This document shows positions 1 through 11,320 of a stretch of DNA of 64,000 nt, piece after piece. A program made the translations under genes and the position numbers. The notes beneath the pieces are model-generated. The model was not told the DNA's origin. It ran no database searches and saw nothing but the letters and a program-made list of their open reading frames with translations. Every line of letters starts with the position of its first letter. Positions within the stretch are counted from its first letter, which is position 1. Where the stretch lies: assembly GCA_039881145.1 (NCBI GenBank), contig JAYKKI010000040.1, positions 2,446,001 to 2,510,000 of the forward strand, read 5' to 3'. The DNA is from Druceiella hillmani (taxonomy: Eukaryota > Arthropoda > Insecta > Lepidoptera > Hepialidae).

Positions 1-1402
1 ATTAGATATTGTCTTTTTAATCAGTAAGGTGAAAGAGAAGTTTCTGAAAAGAATATTTCAATGCTTAATAACGAGGAAAACACAACGACTGGAACAGTAA
101 ATATATGCGTGTAATTGATTGATTTTTAAATTTATTTCATTGTATATGTTCAATATTAAATTACAGTGTTTAACAAATATAATATATAAATAAAAACCTA
201 ATATTAGGTATTCGATTAATTTATTCCCCTCTTTGAAATTCTTATTTAAATTGTCTTTATTGTTTTTTTGCTCCTATTTATTTTGGTGTCACCACCGTCT
301 TTTATTTTCTTCTGTTCGACTATATTCAATCCTTTTCTTCCAGATATATTGTTTTATAAGATTTTTACAATATTTAACCACGTTGATTTTCTACTTTAAG
401 TTTAATGGCCTATTTTCAATTTCTACTCTACCTAAGGTTTTTGCTCTAGCTAAGGTGTTTTGTCAAACTTTGCTTTAAAATAATTTTTCGTTGTCCAATA
501 CCATGGTCTCATTTTTTCTTTACTGCTAACGCAGATATGAAAAAATATATATAAACGGAAAACGTTGTACCCTTGATTTTCTTTCAAGTAGGCCTTTGAA
601 AAATATTATGAAGTTAACTGTGATGTTGAAAGTTAAATTATATGTAACTAAATCCACTTTTTTTTAAAGTAACTACGGCTTATGTTGAAATTTTAATTAC
701 TCTATCATCTTTCTACTGAGTTGATTGCAATAAAGCAAAACTTATATATTTTATCTAGTTCTACAAAATCTATAGTCCAAAACTTCATCATAATCCCTTC
801 AGTGGCTACCGAAAGGCGAGCAAATAAACGTACAAATTGACAAAAATAATATTTTTTTATATTACTTCTGTTATGTTCCCCTCATTTTTCGTAATATTAT
901 GTATAGACAAGCCAATTCTAAAATTTTTTTATATGTCATAAAAACGAATAAAGCGATAGTATGTTTGTGACTGATGAAGTTCGGCTCCGAAGTAAATATT
1001 AAATCTATTCAAATCAATGAAAGCAAACAAAGTGAGATTTAGTTCAGGAAAAGGTGAACTGGTGAGGTGGTATTCTTTAAAAAAACAGTGGACGAAGCTT
1101 TCCCAGATTGTTTTCTAATTTATTAGCTATTGTTTCAACAACACTTAACATGGAGATCAAGATTCTTTTTTCTAGCACCCCGATAGGTTAGATTCTGTCG
1201 ATTATAAGGATTATATCTCCAATATAATCCACACATATTTTTTAAAATTTTTACTTCTTTTCTTTTACGTTTTCTGTTATTTTTCTACTTTTGTTACTTT
1301 TTTGTTAAGTTATAATAATATTAATTATACATTTGCATTATAACTTAAAACAGTTCCAATATTTTGTACATATAAAATTCACGTATTTCTAGGTGCATAA
1401 GT
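1..1402. other. AT-rich noncoding stretch
   Basis: I see no gene, RNA or clear repeat here. One 81-codon open frame (233-478) is rich in Phe, Leu and Tyr, as expected from translated T-rich DNA, and matches nothing I know. Confidence 0.5.
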
Positions 1403-1412
1403 GTATATATAA

Positions 1413-1502
<90 letters not shown>
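1403..1502. repeat. (TA)n microsatellite
   Basis: An almost unbroken run of TA dinucleotides interrupted only by a few aa or tt steps. It abuts the left end of the MITE at 1503. The Tyr/Ile open frames on both strands across it are artefacts of the dinucleotide repeat. Confidence 0.95.
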
Positions 1503-1507
<5 letters not shown>

Positions 1508-1874
1508 GGTGTCCGGGAATAAGTTTCGGACAAAGAAAAACTCTATTCCTTGTCTATAACGACATAAATGGTCCTTGAAATAAAACGTAAAGCACGGCCT
1601 TTCTCTCATTGTGTGCAAAACAAAATATTACACCTCAGTACTTACACAGACAACTAGATGTCTTCGCAACTGTTCGCGGGTTATTCCTCTGGGCGGCGCT
1701 GAATAATGTGCACAAGTATCGTGTGTACGAAAAAGATGACAAATAATTATGAATATTATTTCAAATTTTCTGGAAAAAGTCATTTTTTAAATTTTAATTT
1801 AACGACAATCAAACATTTCTCAGTCAACGAATAACGTCTTTCTTTGTCCCACACTTATTCCTGGACACCGTGTA
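1503..1874. mobile_element. TIR-bearing MITE, Tc1/mariner-like
   Basis: The two ends are inverted repeats of about 32 bp. The left arm (1505-1536) starts cacggtgtccgggaataagt. The right arm (1841-1872), read on the other strand, starts cacggtgtccaggaataagt. I count three mismatches in 32. Both ends are flanked by TA, the target-site duplication of Tc1/mariner elements, and the element sits at the edge of a TA microsatellite. The roughly 300-bp interior has no transposase frame, so this is a non-autonomous element. The GGTGTCC in its termini also occurs at the outer edge of the transposase pseudogene at 17691-17699, which hints at a related family but does not prove parentage. Confidence 0.85.
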
Positions 1875-1909
1875 TATAGTATCTATGTACATATATATAA
1901 AAATATATA

Positions 1910-2007
1910 AAGTTTTAATATTTAACAAAGTTTCTATTAACTTTTATGTATGCGTATATACAGCCAATGTAAAAAGTTAATTAAAACTATGTTAAATATT
2001 AAAACTT
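1910..2007. repeat. Imperfect inverted repeat (hairpin)
   Basis: The arm at 1910-1946 (aagttttaatatttaaca...) is the near-complete reverse complement of the arm at 1971-2007 (...tgttaaatattaaaactt), with a spacer of about 25 bp. It could be a tiny fold-back element or a chance-expanded palindrome. No flanking duplication is obvious. Confidence 0.75.
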
Positions 2008-3430
2008 GTTACCAATCATAATACCAGTGGAATAACCTTTCTGAAACGACTTCTTAACTTTAAAGTTAGTTACGAGTAAAACACCAGTCATCTTTTGCTC
2101 TTCACTGTTACTACCTTTATTTTGCTATAAAGATTCATACTATCTCGTCTCGTCCGATTTTAGTCTAAATAAATAATAAATTACCTTCAAAATGTGTATA
2201 TCTCCCATAATTTTACCTCAGAAAGTACTATCATATTTTTGACTTTAAGTAGCGGCTTGAAATACGTGACTGGCATAACCTATCATTTATTTAACTCCTG
2301 GGGAAGGTCAAATCGTCCTGAGATAAGCCTTGAGTTAGCAACTCATCTTTCTAACCTAGGACTTATATATTATTAGACTTATTTATCATTACTATTCTCC
2401 TTCAGATATTTTCCTCCATAACATAATGAAGAAAATATATCGTTTAAAACTATATCAATTATTTTAATTTATTTTTTTAATAATCCAAGTTTTTTTTTGT
2501 AATTTTTGTTAACTTCATTAGTTGGAAAATACGTCATTGCAAAATCAATTTTACATTACTATATTAGCCCGTCGTTGAAATCGGAACCATTGTCATTACG
2601 CCACATCTGTCCAATCGTATCATAAAATATTGATTATGATAAAAATGTTCAGGAAGACTGAGTTGTTTTTCATGAAAACATCGCAATAAACAAAAAAGGT
2701 TTTTAAGATTTTTTTGGAATATACTATGAGCAAGTACTCCTCCTACATCATATCATTTTCTTACAGACTCCATCGAATAAGGCGTCATTGACGGGGTATT
2801 TTAAAATGCGATCCAGAATTTCTAATAACATTTTTGATACAGCTTGTCCTTTATGAGATACGAATCTCCAAATACCAAGCACTATAACTTCACTTAACAG
2901 TATATTTTACAAAAACAAATGATATACTGGGTGAAGCATTTGTATTGTGAAACATAACATCAATATTTCACGATTGTTTAAAATGTTTAATGTGCCTGAG
3001 GATCAGGAAATTATTATATGAGATTTATCATATTTTCTAAATTTACAAATAAATTTAAGTTAATTTTATAAGTTGGCTAATGCCTACTATATATTCGTTG
3101 TAAAAAATATAAGGATAAACATATCGTATGGCTAAACGCCTATCGACACTAGCACGTAAATGCTCAAAACACAAATATTTTACGTAAAGTACGACGAAAG
3201 GCTGAAGATATGAGTAGAAGGAATGGGAGACAATTTGGCTCTAAGACAAACATGTCACTTCCCGATATCAAAGCAATGTCAATGAGAATTTCGGTCAATG
3301 CCGAGAGCGGGTATGAAAAAAAATAAGAAACTTATGCAATATGCCGTATACAGCGTGCAGCTATAGAGGGAGATCCTCACATAAAAATAATAATGATTAT
3401 AAAGGATCTAATTCAAAAATTAAGTCCCAT
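2008..3430. other. AT-rich noncoding stretch
   Basis: No gene or repeat recognised. The 60-codon frame at 2194-2376 has no recognisable motif. Confidence 0.5.
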
Positions 3431-4255
3431 TTATTTATAAACAATGCAATGCATTAATATAGTACATTTGTTAAAATTGTATCCATCATAAGTATATGTC
3501 AGAATAAATCTTTAGGATCGATTCCACCTTTACTTAATGTAAGAATTTGTTAAATTTATCTTCGCCATGAGTATATGTCAGAATAATTCTTTAGGATCGA
3601 TTCCTAACTTAATTTAATGTAGCAATTTGTTAAATTTGTCTTCACCATGAGTATATGTCAGAATAAATCTTTAGGATCGATTCCTACTTAATTTAATGTA
3701 GCAATTTGTTAAATTTGTCTTCACCATGAGTATATGTTAGAATAAATCTTTAGGATCGATTCCTACTTAATTTAATGTAGCAATTTGTTAAATTTATCTT
3801 CACCATGAGTATATGTCAGAATAAATCTTTAGGATCGATTCCTACTTAATTTAATGTAGCAATTTGTTAAATTTATCTTCACCATGAGTATATGTCAGAA
3901 TAAATCTTTAGGATCGATTCCTACTTAATTTAATGTAGCAATTTGTTAAATTTATCTTCACCATGAGTATATGTCAGAATAAATCTTTAGGATCGATTCC
4001 TACTTAATTTAATGTAGCAATTTGTTAAATTTGTCTTCACCGTGAGTATATGTCAGAATAAATCTTTAGGATCAATTCCTACTTAATTTAATGTAGCAAT
4101 TTATTAAATTTATCTTCACCATGAGTATATGTCAAAATAAATCTTTCGGATCAATTCCTATTTAATTTAATGTAGCAATTTATTAAATTTGTCCCCGTCG
4201 TGAGTATATATCAGAATAAATCTTTAGGAATGATTCCAATTTAATTTATGAAATT
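3431..4255. repeat. 79-bp minisatellite, about ten copies
   Basis: The anchor agtatatgtcagaataaatc recurs near 3491, 3570, 3650, 3729, 3808, 3887, 3966, 4045, 4124 and 4202, a period of 79-80 bp. Other shared words are taggatcgattcc and gtagcaatttgttaaattt. The outer copies are more diverged (for example ccacctttacttaatg in the first and a reworded last unit), while copies 3-7 are nearly identical. This is what unequal exchange concentrated in the middle of an array produces. Confidence 0.95.
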
Positions 4256-6600
4256 AGTAAAAATATAGCTATACAAATTGTTTTTGAAATATAAAGCATT
4301 TTTATAAATATAAAGTTTTTGATATGTACGTCAATAGCCACTATACGTCAGTAAATTGAAAAATAGTACAAAAGCCGTATAATACAATAATTACTGCCAG
4401 TTATGTCATTTGTTTTTTTAGAAATTCAATGTTACAGCAAAATCCAGTTTCCAGAAAGAATTCAAGAAACTTTAATTCATATTAAACGAATAAGTACATA
4501 TTTAATTTATCCTTTTGATAATTTTACAAGTTCTGTAATGATTTAAACAACAATAATGAACATAATTTTTCTTATTCGTCAAAGCATTGGTAAACGTAAA
4601 ACAAATTCAATATAAGTTTAACAACAAGAAACTGTTAAACAATCGTAAGGAATATATAGTGAAATGAAAAAAAAACAAGAAACTATAAATATGAACCGTA
4701 CTGAGCGAATATGTATTAAAAATTATATAAAAAGACAAATTACCGTCATATTTATACACATTCTTGTCAATATTAAAAAAAATGTTTAAGAAAAATATTC
4801 GTAATCGCATTTAGCTAAAGTGGCCTAGAGAGATTAAAATTTTTAAATTCCGTCAAATATACATTAGATAAACATTAGAAAACGCGCAAACCTGGTGCAA
4901 AAAAATATTTAAATCGAATACAATGTTATTTTCGAATAAACTTGTTTAAAAATAAAATTACCTACATAATAGGACGACGAATTAAAATTACAGGCTGATT
5001 ATTAACAAATTCGTAATGACTAATTTAAAATAAAAGGTGATAATTGAACTTAAAATCATTTCCGCTAAATTTTGATAGTTTCCCAAAATTGTTAATAAAA
5101 CTGTAATTGTATTTTGAATATAAAAGTTTACTATTATTCATTATTGTTTTTTCAAGGCAGCTAATATACATTTCAAGTTCAAAATACTCTAACTGTCCAA
5201 AGAATGCATATTTTATATAGGTGAAATCAATCCGAAATTAGTCGTTCCTATAAAGTGTCAAAGGGAAACGAATATGTAAACAATCAGACAAGGACGAAAG
5301 AAACATAGGACAATTTCGAAACTCTATTTCCTTTTCCTTTTTTGTCAATAGATAAGTTTTAAAGTCTAACCCATTAACCACAAACAAAAAATTTTAATTG
5401 TTGACAGAATAATCAACTGTCAACAAATATATGTTTATTCATTTCCAAAAAAATATTTGAAAATAAAATGATTTACCATTAGTTTTTCACTATTCTTTTA
5501 ACATATTCCTCATGAACTTATAGCCAGATATTTGATAAGAAAGTTTAAGCGGTGACCTTGTAAAACTGACCAGTCTCACGCATAACTTAATACCCAATAT
5601 CCTGCAAGATAAACATAGAAGACCGTCCCGTATACACAACACTGTAATAACACAAAGCCCAAAGCCTACGTCATCGCGACAAGTATCGTTCAGCTAAAGT
5701 AGATTGAGCTGGGCGGCCGGGCGTCTGGGCGGCACACCCTGGACGTTGGCAGGGCGGATAGATTGGTTCGAGCACGTCTTATGGATTTGACAGAATTGTG
5801 GAGCATTTAAAGACTTATTTGGGATGTAAAGCAATTTTTATGAAAGGAATGAGTTTAAGATTTAAATGGTGTTTTAGAATAAGGTTTATGAATGTCAAAT
5901 GTACGAGGGGAGGTCGAAAAAGTTCGCGGAATGGGATGGAAGGAACGTCAAAAAACGTTTTTTGGTGCTGTTTTTTCTTTTCAATATATTCTCCCTTAAT
6001 ACGGATACTTTGCTCAGATCTCTAGATTAATTGATTAATATCGATTTGCACGAAGCTACTTATCATTTCTCGGAACAAATAATAATCGCAAGGGACCGAG
6101 TCTGGACAGTGTTGTAATATTTGATGTAAGTAAGCGAATTACACCCCCCCCCCTCCTACCCTCTCCATTCAACAAACTTCTTGACCCACCTACGAAGTAC
6201 AAGAACTTTTCAAAACTGTCAATTTAAAAAAAAAACATCTATTGCATACAATAAACCTGTGTTTAGTGCATTATTCATTGTGTAGAATGAATGAGAAAAA
6301 AGCACTAAGTTTTTATTAAGTTTTAATTTTTTTAGAGAAAGTCATTAGTTTTTCCATACATCAGTATAAATACGTGTGGATTTATTTTGATTATTTACTG
6401 CTTGCATATAATAAGACTGTAGTACAAAATATATTCACTAAAATTTCATGCTTATAGTCAAGTCTAAGTTAAAATCAGGTCAAGTTAAGTCTAAGTTAAA
6501 ATTCTATGCTTATAGTCAAGTTTAAGAAAGTTTTGGAAATGGTATGAAAAACACAACTTCATAATCCTGATTTGATATTTGTCAATGAATGTATCCTAAG
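4256..6600. other. AT-rich DNA with a small GC patch
   Basis: Mostly featureless. A GC-rich patch lies at about 5695-5775 (gggcggccgggcgtctgggc) in otherwise AT-rich sequence. A C-tract of about nine bases is at 6145-6153. A local direct duplication around atgcttatagtcaag occurs at 6448 and 6506, 58 bp apart. The short open frames at 4607-4810 and 5798-6025 show no family features. Confidence 0.5.
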
Positions 6601-6610
6601 GAATATCTGG

Positions 6611-6628
6611 GATATATATACACACATA

Positions 6629-6674
<46 letters not shown>

Positions 6675-6695
6675 TACATATATATGTATATATAC
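6611..6695. repeat. TA/CA microsatellite
   Basis: A run of ta and ca dinucleotides (tatatacacacatacgcata, then uninterrupted ta) ending in a partly palindromic tail of acatatatatgt type. Confidence 0.95.
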
Positions 6696-7900
6696 TTCAC
6701 TTTTAACATATTGGTCTCAAAAAGTACATACAAGTAGATGAGAAGTCAGTTTGTTACAGTAAAAAAATCGTGTTTCTGAGCTCAAAGAGGGGCTTTTCTT
6801 ACAATGTCTAATCTAGAATATATTATGATCAGCAAGCTCTCAGAACGTATTAAGAGAAAAAAACAAATGCGACAGAAAATACATTATTGAAAAGTATATT
6901 TGAAAAATAATAAAGAGGAAATTTGGAAACGAAAATTTAACTATTTGCGTTCGCAATATTCATCCATTGCCTTGCCCCTTATTTTCAACTTAAGCCTTTT
7001 TTGTCTTTTCTACTCCTCAACCTTATATAATTAACCTAACTCCACCATTTTTTAAAAAACTACCTTTATAAGGTATTATTCCTTACCCTTTTTGGTAACA
7101 AAATTTTTATATTACTCGTAATTTTTGCAAATTGTCCTTGTATAAATATATAATGACATTACTGCAGTTATGAAAAATAACCGAATGCATGTAGGAAATT
7201 TCACTAAAAGTTCTCAAAGATTTCAATCATTTTTATAAGACAATAATGAATTAATCAAAACCCTGTATATTTTCAGAAAAAGAAAAAGCTCAATAAATTA
7301 ACTTCAAACACGTTCATTATACATAAAAAATATGACCGAAAGCAAAGTAGATCCTATGAATTATTTAGAAACACTAGTCTCAGTAAAGCCGAGGTCTACC
7401 ATGAAATACACTAATAGTTAATTGTTTTCTTTTTGCTCTTTTACCCCTTCTCAGGTTTAAAATAAACTATAGAAAGTATTTTAAATCTGTATTCAAATTA
7501 TAGTTCACGTATAAAACATTTTTTGCTAATAAATAAGGAAAAAAATCAACTCGACAGTAAGACGAACTGCGATCAAATTATATGATTTAAGTGTTTCAGC
7601 TCTAAGCTGTTAAATGATTTGGAAAACATGCTTGCGAATGATACATGATGATATGAAGGTTCTTTACCAATCTCAGCTGCAAGATGAACGTAACTACTTG
7701 ATACGCTAGTTGACAACAGTTAATGATATCAGTACACTTTATCAATAGTAACTCATACTAAAGTTCAATAGCAAAATTTAGTACCAAAGAAATCGAATTT
7801 TTTTTTGAGATTTTATATTAACTATATAGCATTAATCAAATGAAAAACAAAAGAACTGGCGAATAGCATATTTAACAAAAAATAAATTGAAAATTCCAGA
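6696..7900. other. AT-rich noncoding stretch
   Basis: Nothing recognised in this interval on either strand. Confidence 0.5.
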
Positions 7901-7901
7901 T

Positions 7902-8135
7902 TGTGCGATTGGCACATTAGAAGAAAATATTTGATTGAGAAACTGGTTACCGTTTGATTAAGTTTCTATCTCTATTGATGTCATCAATTTGAATTAAATC
8001 CTGCTATATCTAAAATAAAATTAATTGGATGCCAAGAAAAACGGTAGAGTAAATCTCGTGCGACATGGCACATTAAAAAAAAGATTTTATTGTCAGACTG
8101 GTTTCCGTTTCATTGCATTTCTATCTCTATTGATA
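7902..8135. repeat. Diverged direct duplication
   Basis: About 78 bp at 7902-7980 reappear at 8058-8135 in the same order: tgcgat/tggcacatta, then an AT-rich segment, then ctggttaccgttt versus ctggtttccgttt, then tttctatctctattgat. The offset is about 156 bp. Divergence is substantial, so the event is old. Confidence 0.7.
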
Positions 8136-8199
8136 AGTACATATTTCATCCACAAAATATCACGTCACCAACTGACGAAACCGCGCTTCGTAACCCTAC

Positions 8200-8580
8200 C
8201 TACTTAAAAGTAATTGTGGAGTTTGTCAAAGAGACAGGCGGCTCTGCGAAGCATAATAGTTTAAGCGTTCACAGCCCCACGGCGCTTAAACCCCCGTCTC
8301 AGCCATCTCAAAGTTTGCCCGCGCGACATATGGCGAGAATAATTTCCGCTAATATATTGAAATAAGTCCTCGTATAATATCGCGGGAGTCTCGCGGGCGA
8401 GGATACTGAGGTGCGCGGCTGCCAGGACTTGGCGAAGTTTAGCGCCCGACATCTGTTTGCTGCTTCGCTAATTAGCGCGGCCGCTGAGCTGCTGCTGACA
8501 GACGCGGCTGGGGCAATTTCGTGTTTTGCACCTTTCTTTGAGTTTGAAATAATCAAAGTTTTTAGACCCCCTCCGTAATT
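8200..8580. other. CpG-rich island in AT-rich DNA
   Basis: Base composition changes sharply: many CpG dinucleotides, with words such as cgcgggagtctcgcgggcga and ttagcgcggccgctgagctg. Open frames exist on both strands (8261-8452 and 8308-8556 on the minus strand; 8090-8365 on the plus strand), but they are low-complexity (Ser/Ala runs) and conflict with one another. I read it as a candidate regulatory element or an unspliced exon of unknown gene and cannot separate the two from sequence alone. Confidence 0.4.
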
Positions 8581-9730
8581 TTAAAGTGACAGGGGACGAG
8601 GTGAGGTTGCAGTGTGGCAACGATTTGAAATGGAAATAGCTTCAATTTCAAATTTGGATTATCCGGAAGTTCGATTAGTCGATTTTTATGAAATATTACA
8701 TTTATATTACAAAATAACTGTAAACGAAGAGAATCGGCTTAAAAAGAAGTTCTCCCTGGAACTTTTCAAAGTCTATTTAGGTTTCTTTCCTTCAAACACT
8801 GAGATAGTGTGGTAAATCCTACAAATTAATATTCATCGACACGAGCATTTACTTAAATTCCTCCTTATTGCCCCTTTTGGAGTGTTTTTAGTCAGTTTCC
8901 TTGAAAACTCTGTCATAGTACAAAAAAGCCTTTTTTCAAATTTGGTCCTAAATCTTTTGGATCTCTTAATAATGTACTCATGTAATCTTTGGTATCGCTC
9001 AGTTTAAATATGCTGTTGTACTTTTAATGTGTTAAAAAACTGTGTCTTTAATACTTTTAATGTGTTTAAAAAACTTATATACTTTTAACTCGATTAAAAT
9101 TTCAATTAAATTCGATATTTGAGCCAAAATCCTATTATAATATATAACAGCATTAAAGTTTGCACCATTAAAATTATTATAAAAAAGAAAAATATTAAAT
9201 ACAAAGATAGTAAATTTTGAACGGTTGATGAATTTTTTTTAATCGCACTCCGGTGAGAGGTATAAAAAGTAATACGTTGGCAAGTAAGGGTTTGATGGTG
9301 AAGCTACACCACTGGAGCTGTGCTATGCCGTTAAAGTAAAAAGTAATGTACCTATTTAATATTAAGATTCCTATTTAGACTTGTTTCCTCTGGCTCAGCA
9401 CGACCGGATGCTGTGTTTGGTGAGAAGTGCGGAACATGAACATTCCATTTTAACCCTATAGCTTTTTAAGTGAAAACAAAAAGTAATTAAACTTTTTTAT
9501 GAAACTCCTGAAGAATATTTATGTATTTAAATGTATTGTATATTTATATGTATAGCAGGATAGCTGCTCTCGCTTAAAAATTTATATCAATTTAATGTTA
9601 AAATTTTATAAATTTTAATTATATGAAAAAATTTCATAAATGTTAAGTTTCAAAGTCCGCGAATATCAGATATGTGATAACATAATATATACTTATAAGA
9701 AGATAGACTCTGTATATAATTTGCCTACAC
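8581..9730. other. AT-rich noncoding stretch
   Basis: No gene recognised. There is a modestly GC-richer passage at about 9240-9440. The 67-codon frame at 8612-8815 and the start of the frame at 9640 show no known family. Confidence 0.45.
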
Positions 9731-11016
9731 AGGACGATGGTAACTCAGGAATGAACGATGTAATGCAATTTCACGACAAAAAAATGAATAGGTCGAGACA
9801 AATTCCAAAATTTAAAATGTCGACTGTAACTAAATTCTAAATTAATCTTATTTGTTTCTTTATATCATACGTATGTAGAAAATTAGCGTAAATTACAATA
9901 CACTGTCTCTTTAAGGCTAAAAGATAAATATACATTTTAAAATACCAAGGTATTTTTGCAGTTGATTTAAGTATTTTTATGAAGTTTCAGGACGATGTTA
10001 ATTCAGGAATGAACGATGTAATGCAATTTCACAACAAAAAAATGAATAGGTCGAGACAAATTCCAAAATTTAGAATGTCGACTGTAACTAAATTCTAAAT
10101 TAATCTTATTTGTTTCTTTATATCATACGTATGTAGAAAATTAGCGTAAATTACAATACACTGTCTCTTTAAGGCTAAAAGATAAATATACATTTTAAAA
10201 TACCAAGGTATTTTTGCAGTTGATTTAAGTATTTTTATGAAGTTTCAGGACGATGTTAATTCAGGAATGAACGATGTAATGCAATTTCACAACAAAAAAA
10301 TGAATAGGTCGAGACAAATTCCAAAATTTAGAATGTCGACTGTAACTAAATTCTAAATTAATCTTATTTGTTTCTTTATATCATACGTATGTAGAAAATT
10401 AGCGTAAATTACAATACACTGTCTCTTTAAGGCTAAAAGATAAATATACATTTTAAAATACCAAGGTATTTTTGCAGTTGATTTAAGTATTTTTATGAAG
10501 TTTCAGGACGATGTTAATTCAGGAATGAACGATGTAATGCAATTTCACAACAAAAAAATGAATAGGTCGAGACAAATTCCAAAATTTAGAATGTCGACTG
10601 TAACTAAATTCTAAATTAATCTTATTTGTTTCTTTATATCATACGTATGTAGAAAATTAGCGTAAATTACAATACACTGTCTCTTTAAGGCTAAAAGATA
10701 AATATACATTTTAAAATACCAAGGTATTTTTGCAGTTGATTTAAGTATTTTTATGAAGTTTCAGGACGATGTTAATTCAGGAATGAACGATGTAATGCAA
10801 TTTCACAACAAAAAAATGAATAGGTCGAGACAAATTCCAAAATTTAGAATGTCGACTGTAACTAAATTCTAAATTAATCTTATTTGTTTCTTTATATCAT
10901 ACGTATATAGAAAATTAGCGTAAATTACGATACACTGTCTCCTTAAGGCTAAAAGATAAATATACATTTTAAAATACAAAGTTATTTTTGCAGTTGATTT
11001 AAATCATTTTTATAGA
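9731..11016. repeat. 258-bp tandem array, five copies
   Basis: The anchor aggacgatgttaattcagg recurs at 9731 (variant), 9989, 10247, 10505 and 10763, an exact 258-bp period. The second, third and fourth units look identical by eye. Differences cluster at the outer edges: four substitutions in the first about 113 bp of unit 1, and several in the last about 120 bp of unit 5. Each unit contains a tttcag splice-acceptor-like word followed by about 35 open codons and a stop. The conservation pattern does not favour coding (see rejected items). Confidence 0.97.
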
Positions 11017-11226
11017 GTTTCCATGAAATGTTTTATGGACCCAACTACATGTCATAAATTGGTTGACTATTACTTATAAACTAGTAGAATCTACTTAGCT
11101 GTGATTATTTTCCTTAAGTTCCTTATATATACTTGTATTGTGAGATATACTTATTTATAAAAAATGGTTGGAACTCCATTTTGTGGGAAAAGTATATCTA
11201 ATAAAAATAGTTACTCGAAACTTAAT
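11017..11226. other. AT-rich spacer
   Basis: Short unique sequence between two tandem arrays; nothing recognised. Confidence 0.5.
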
Positions 11227-11320
11227 ATGTCGTAAGTGTAAAGTGCTCATGATGTCATGATGTCGTAAATGTAAAGTAATCATGATGTCATGATGTCGTT
11301 AATGTAGTGTTCGTGATGTA
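11227..11320. repeat. 33-bp tandem repeat, about three copies
   Basis: Units begin atgtcgtaagtg (11227), atgtcgtaaatg (11260) and atgtcgttaatg (11293). Each contains tcatgatgtcatg or a close variant. Confidence 0.85.

Noticed and set aside
970..1000. Second hammerhead candidate: ctgatga followed by gttcggctccgaag
   Set aside because: GAA is followed by G instead of A, helix II is poor and no helix III or cleavage triplet can be built.
1379..1618. Open frames on both strands with long Tyr-Ile runs
   Set aside because: Direct translation of a (TA)n microsatellite; the same holds for 24902-25150 and 45683-45880.
3431..4255. CRISPR array
   Set aside because: The 79-bp units are contiguous, with no unique spacers between short repeats, and the DNA is eukaryotic; the same holds for the 30-bp and 33-bp arrays.
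5740..5776. tRNA-like boxes (tggcagggcgg ... ggttcgagcac)
   Set aside because: The boxes are only about 19 bp apart, too close for a tRNA or SINE promoter, and no cloverleaf folds.
9731..10880. Tandem copies of a 35-codon terminal exon (tttcag acceptor, open frame, stop) in each 258-bp unit
   Set aside because: Unit 1 versus unit 2 shows four changes in the supposed coding part, three of them amino-acid-changing, and none in the following 150 bp. Selection on a protein would give the opposite. The pattern is edge-of-array drift.
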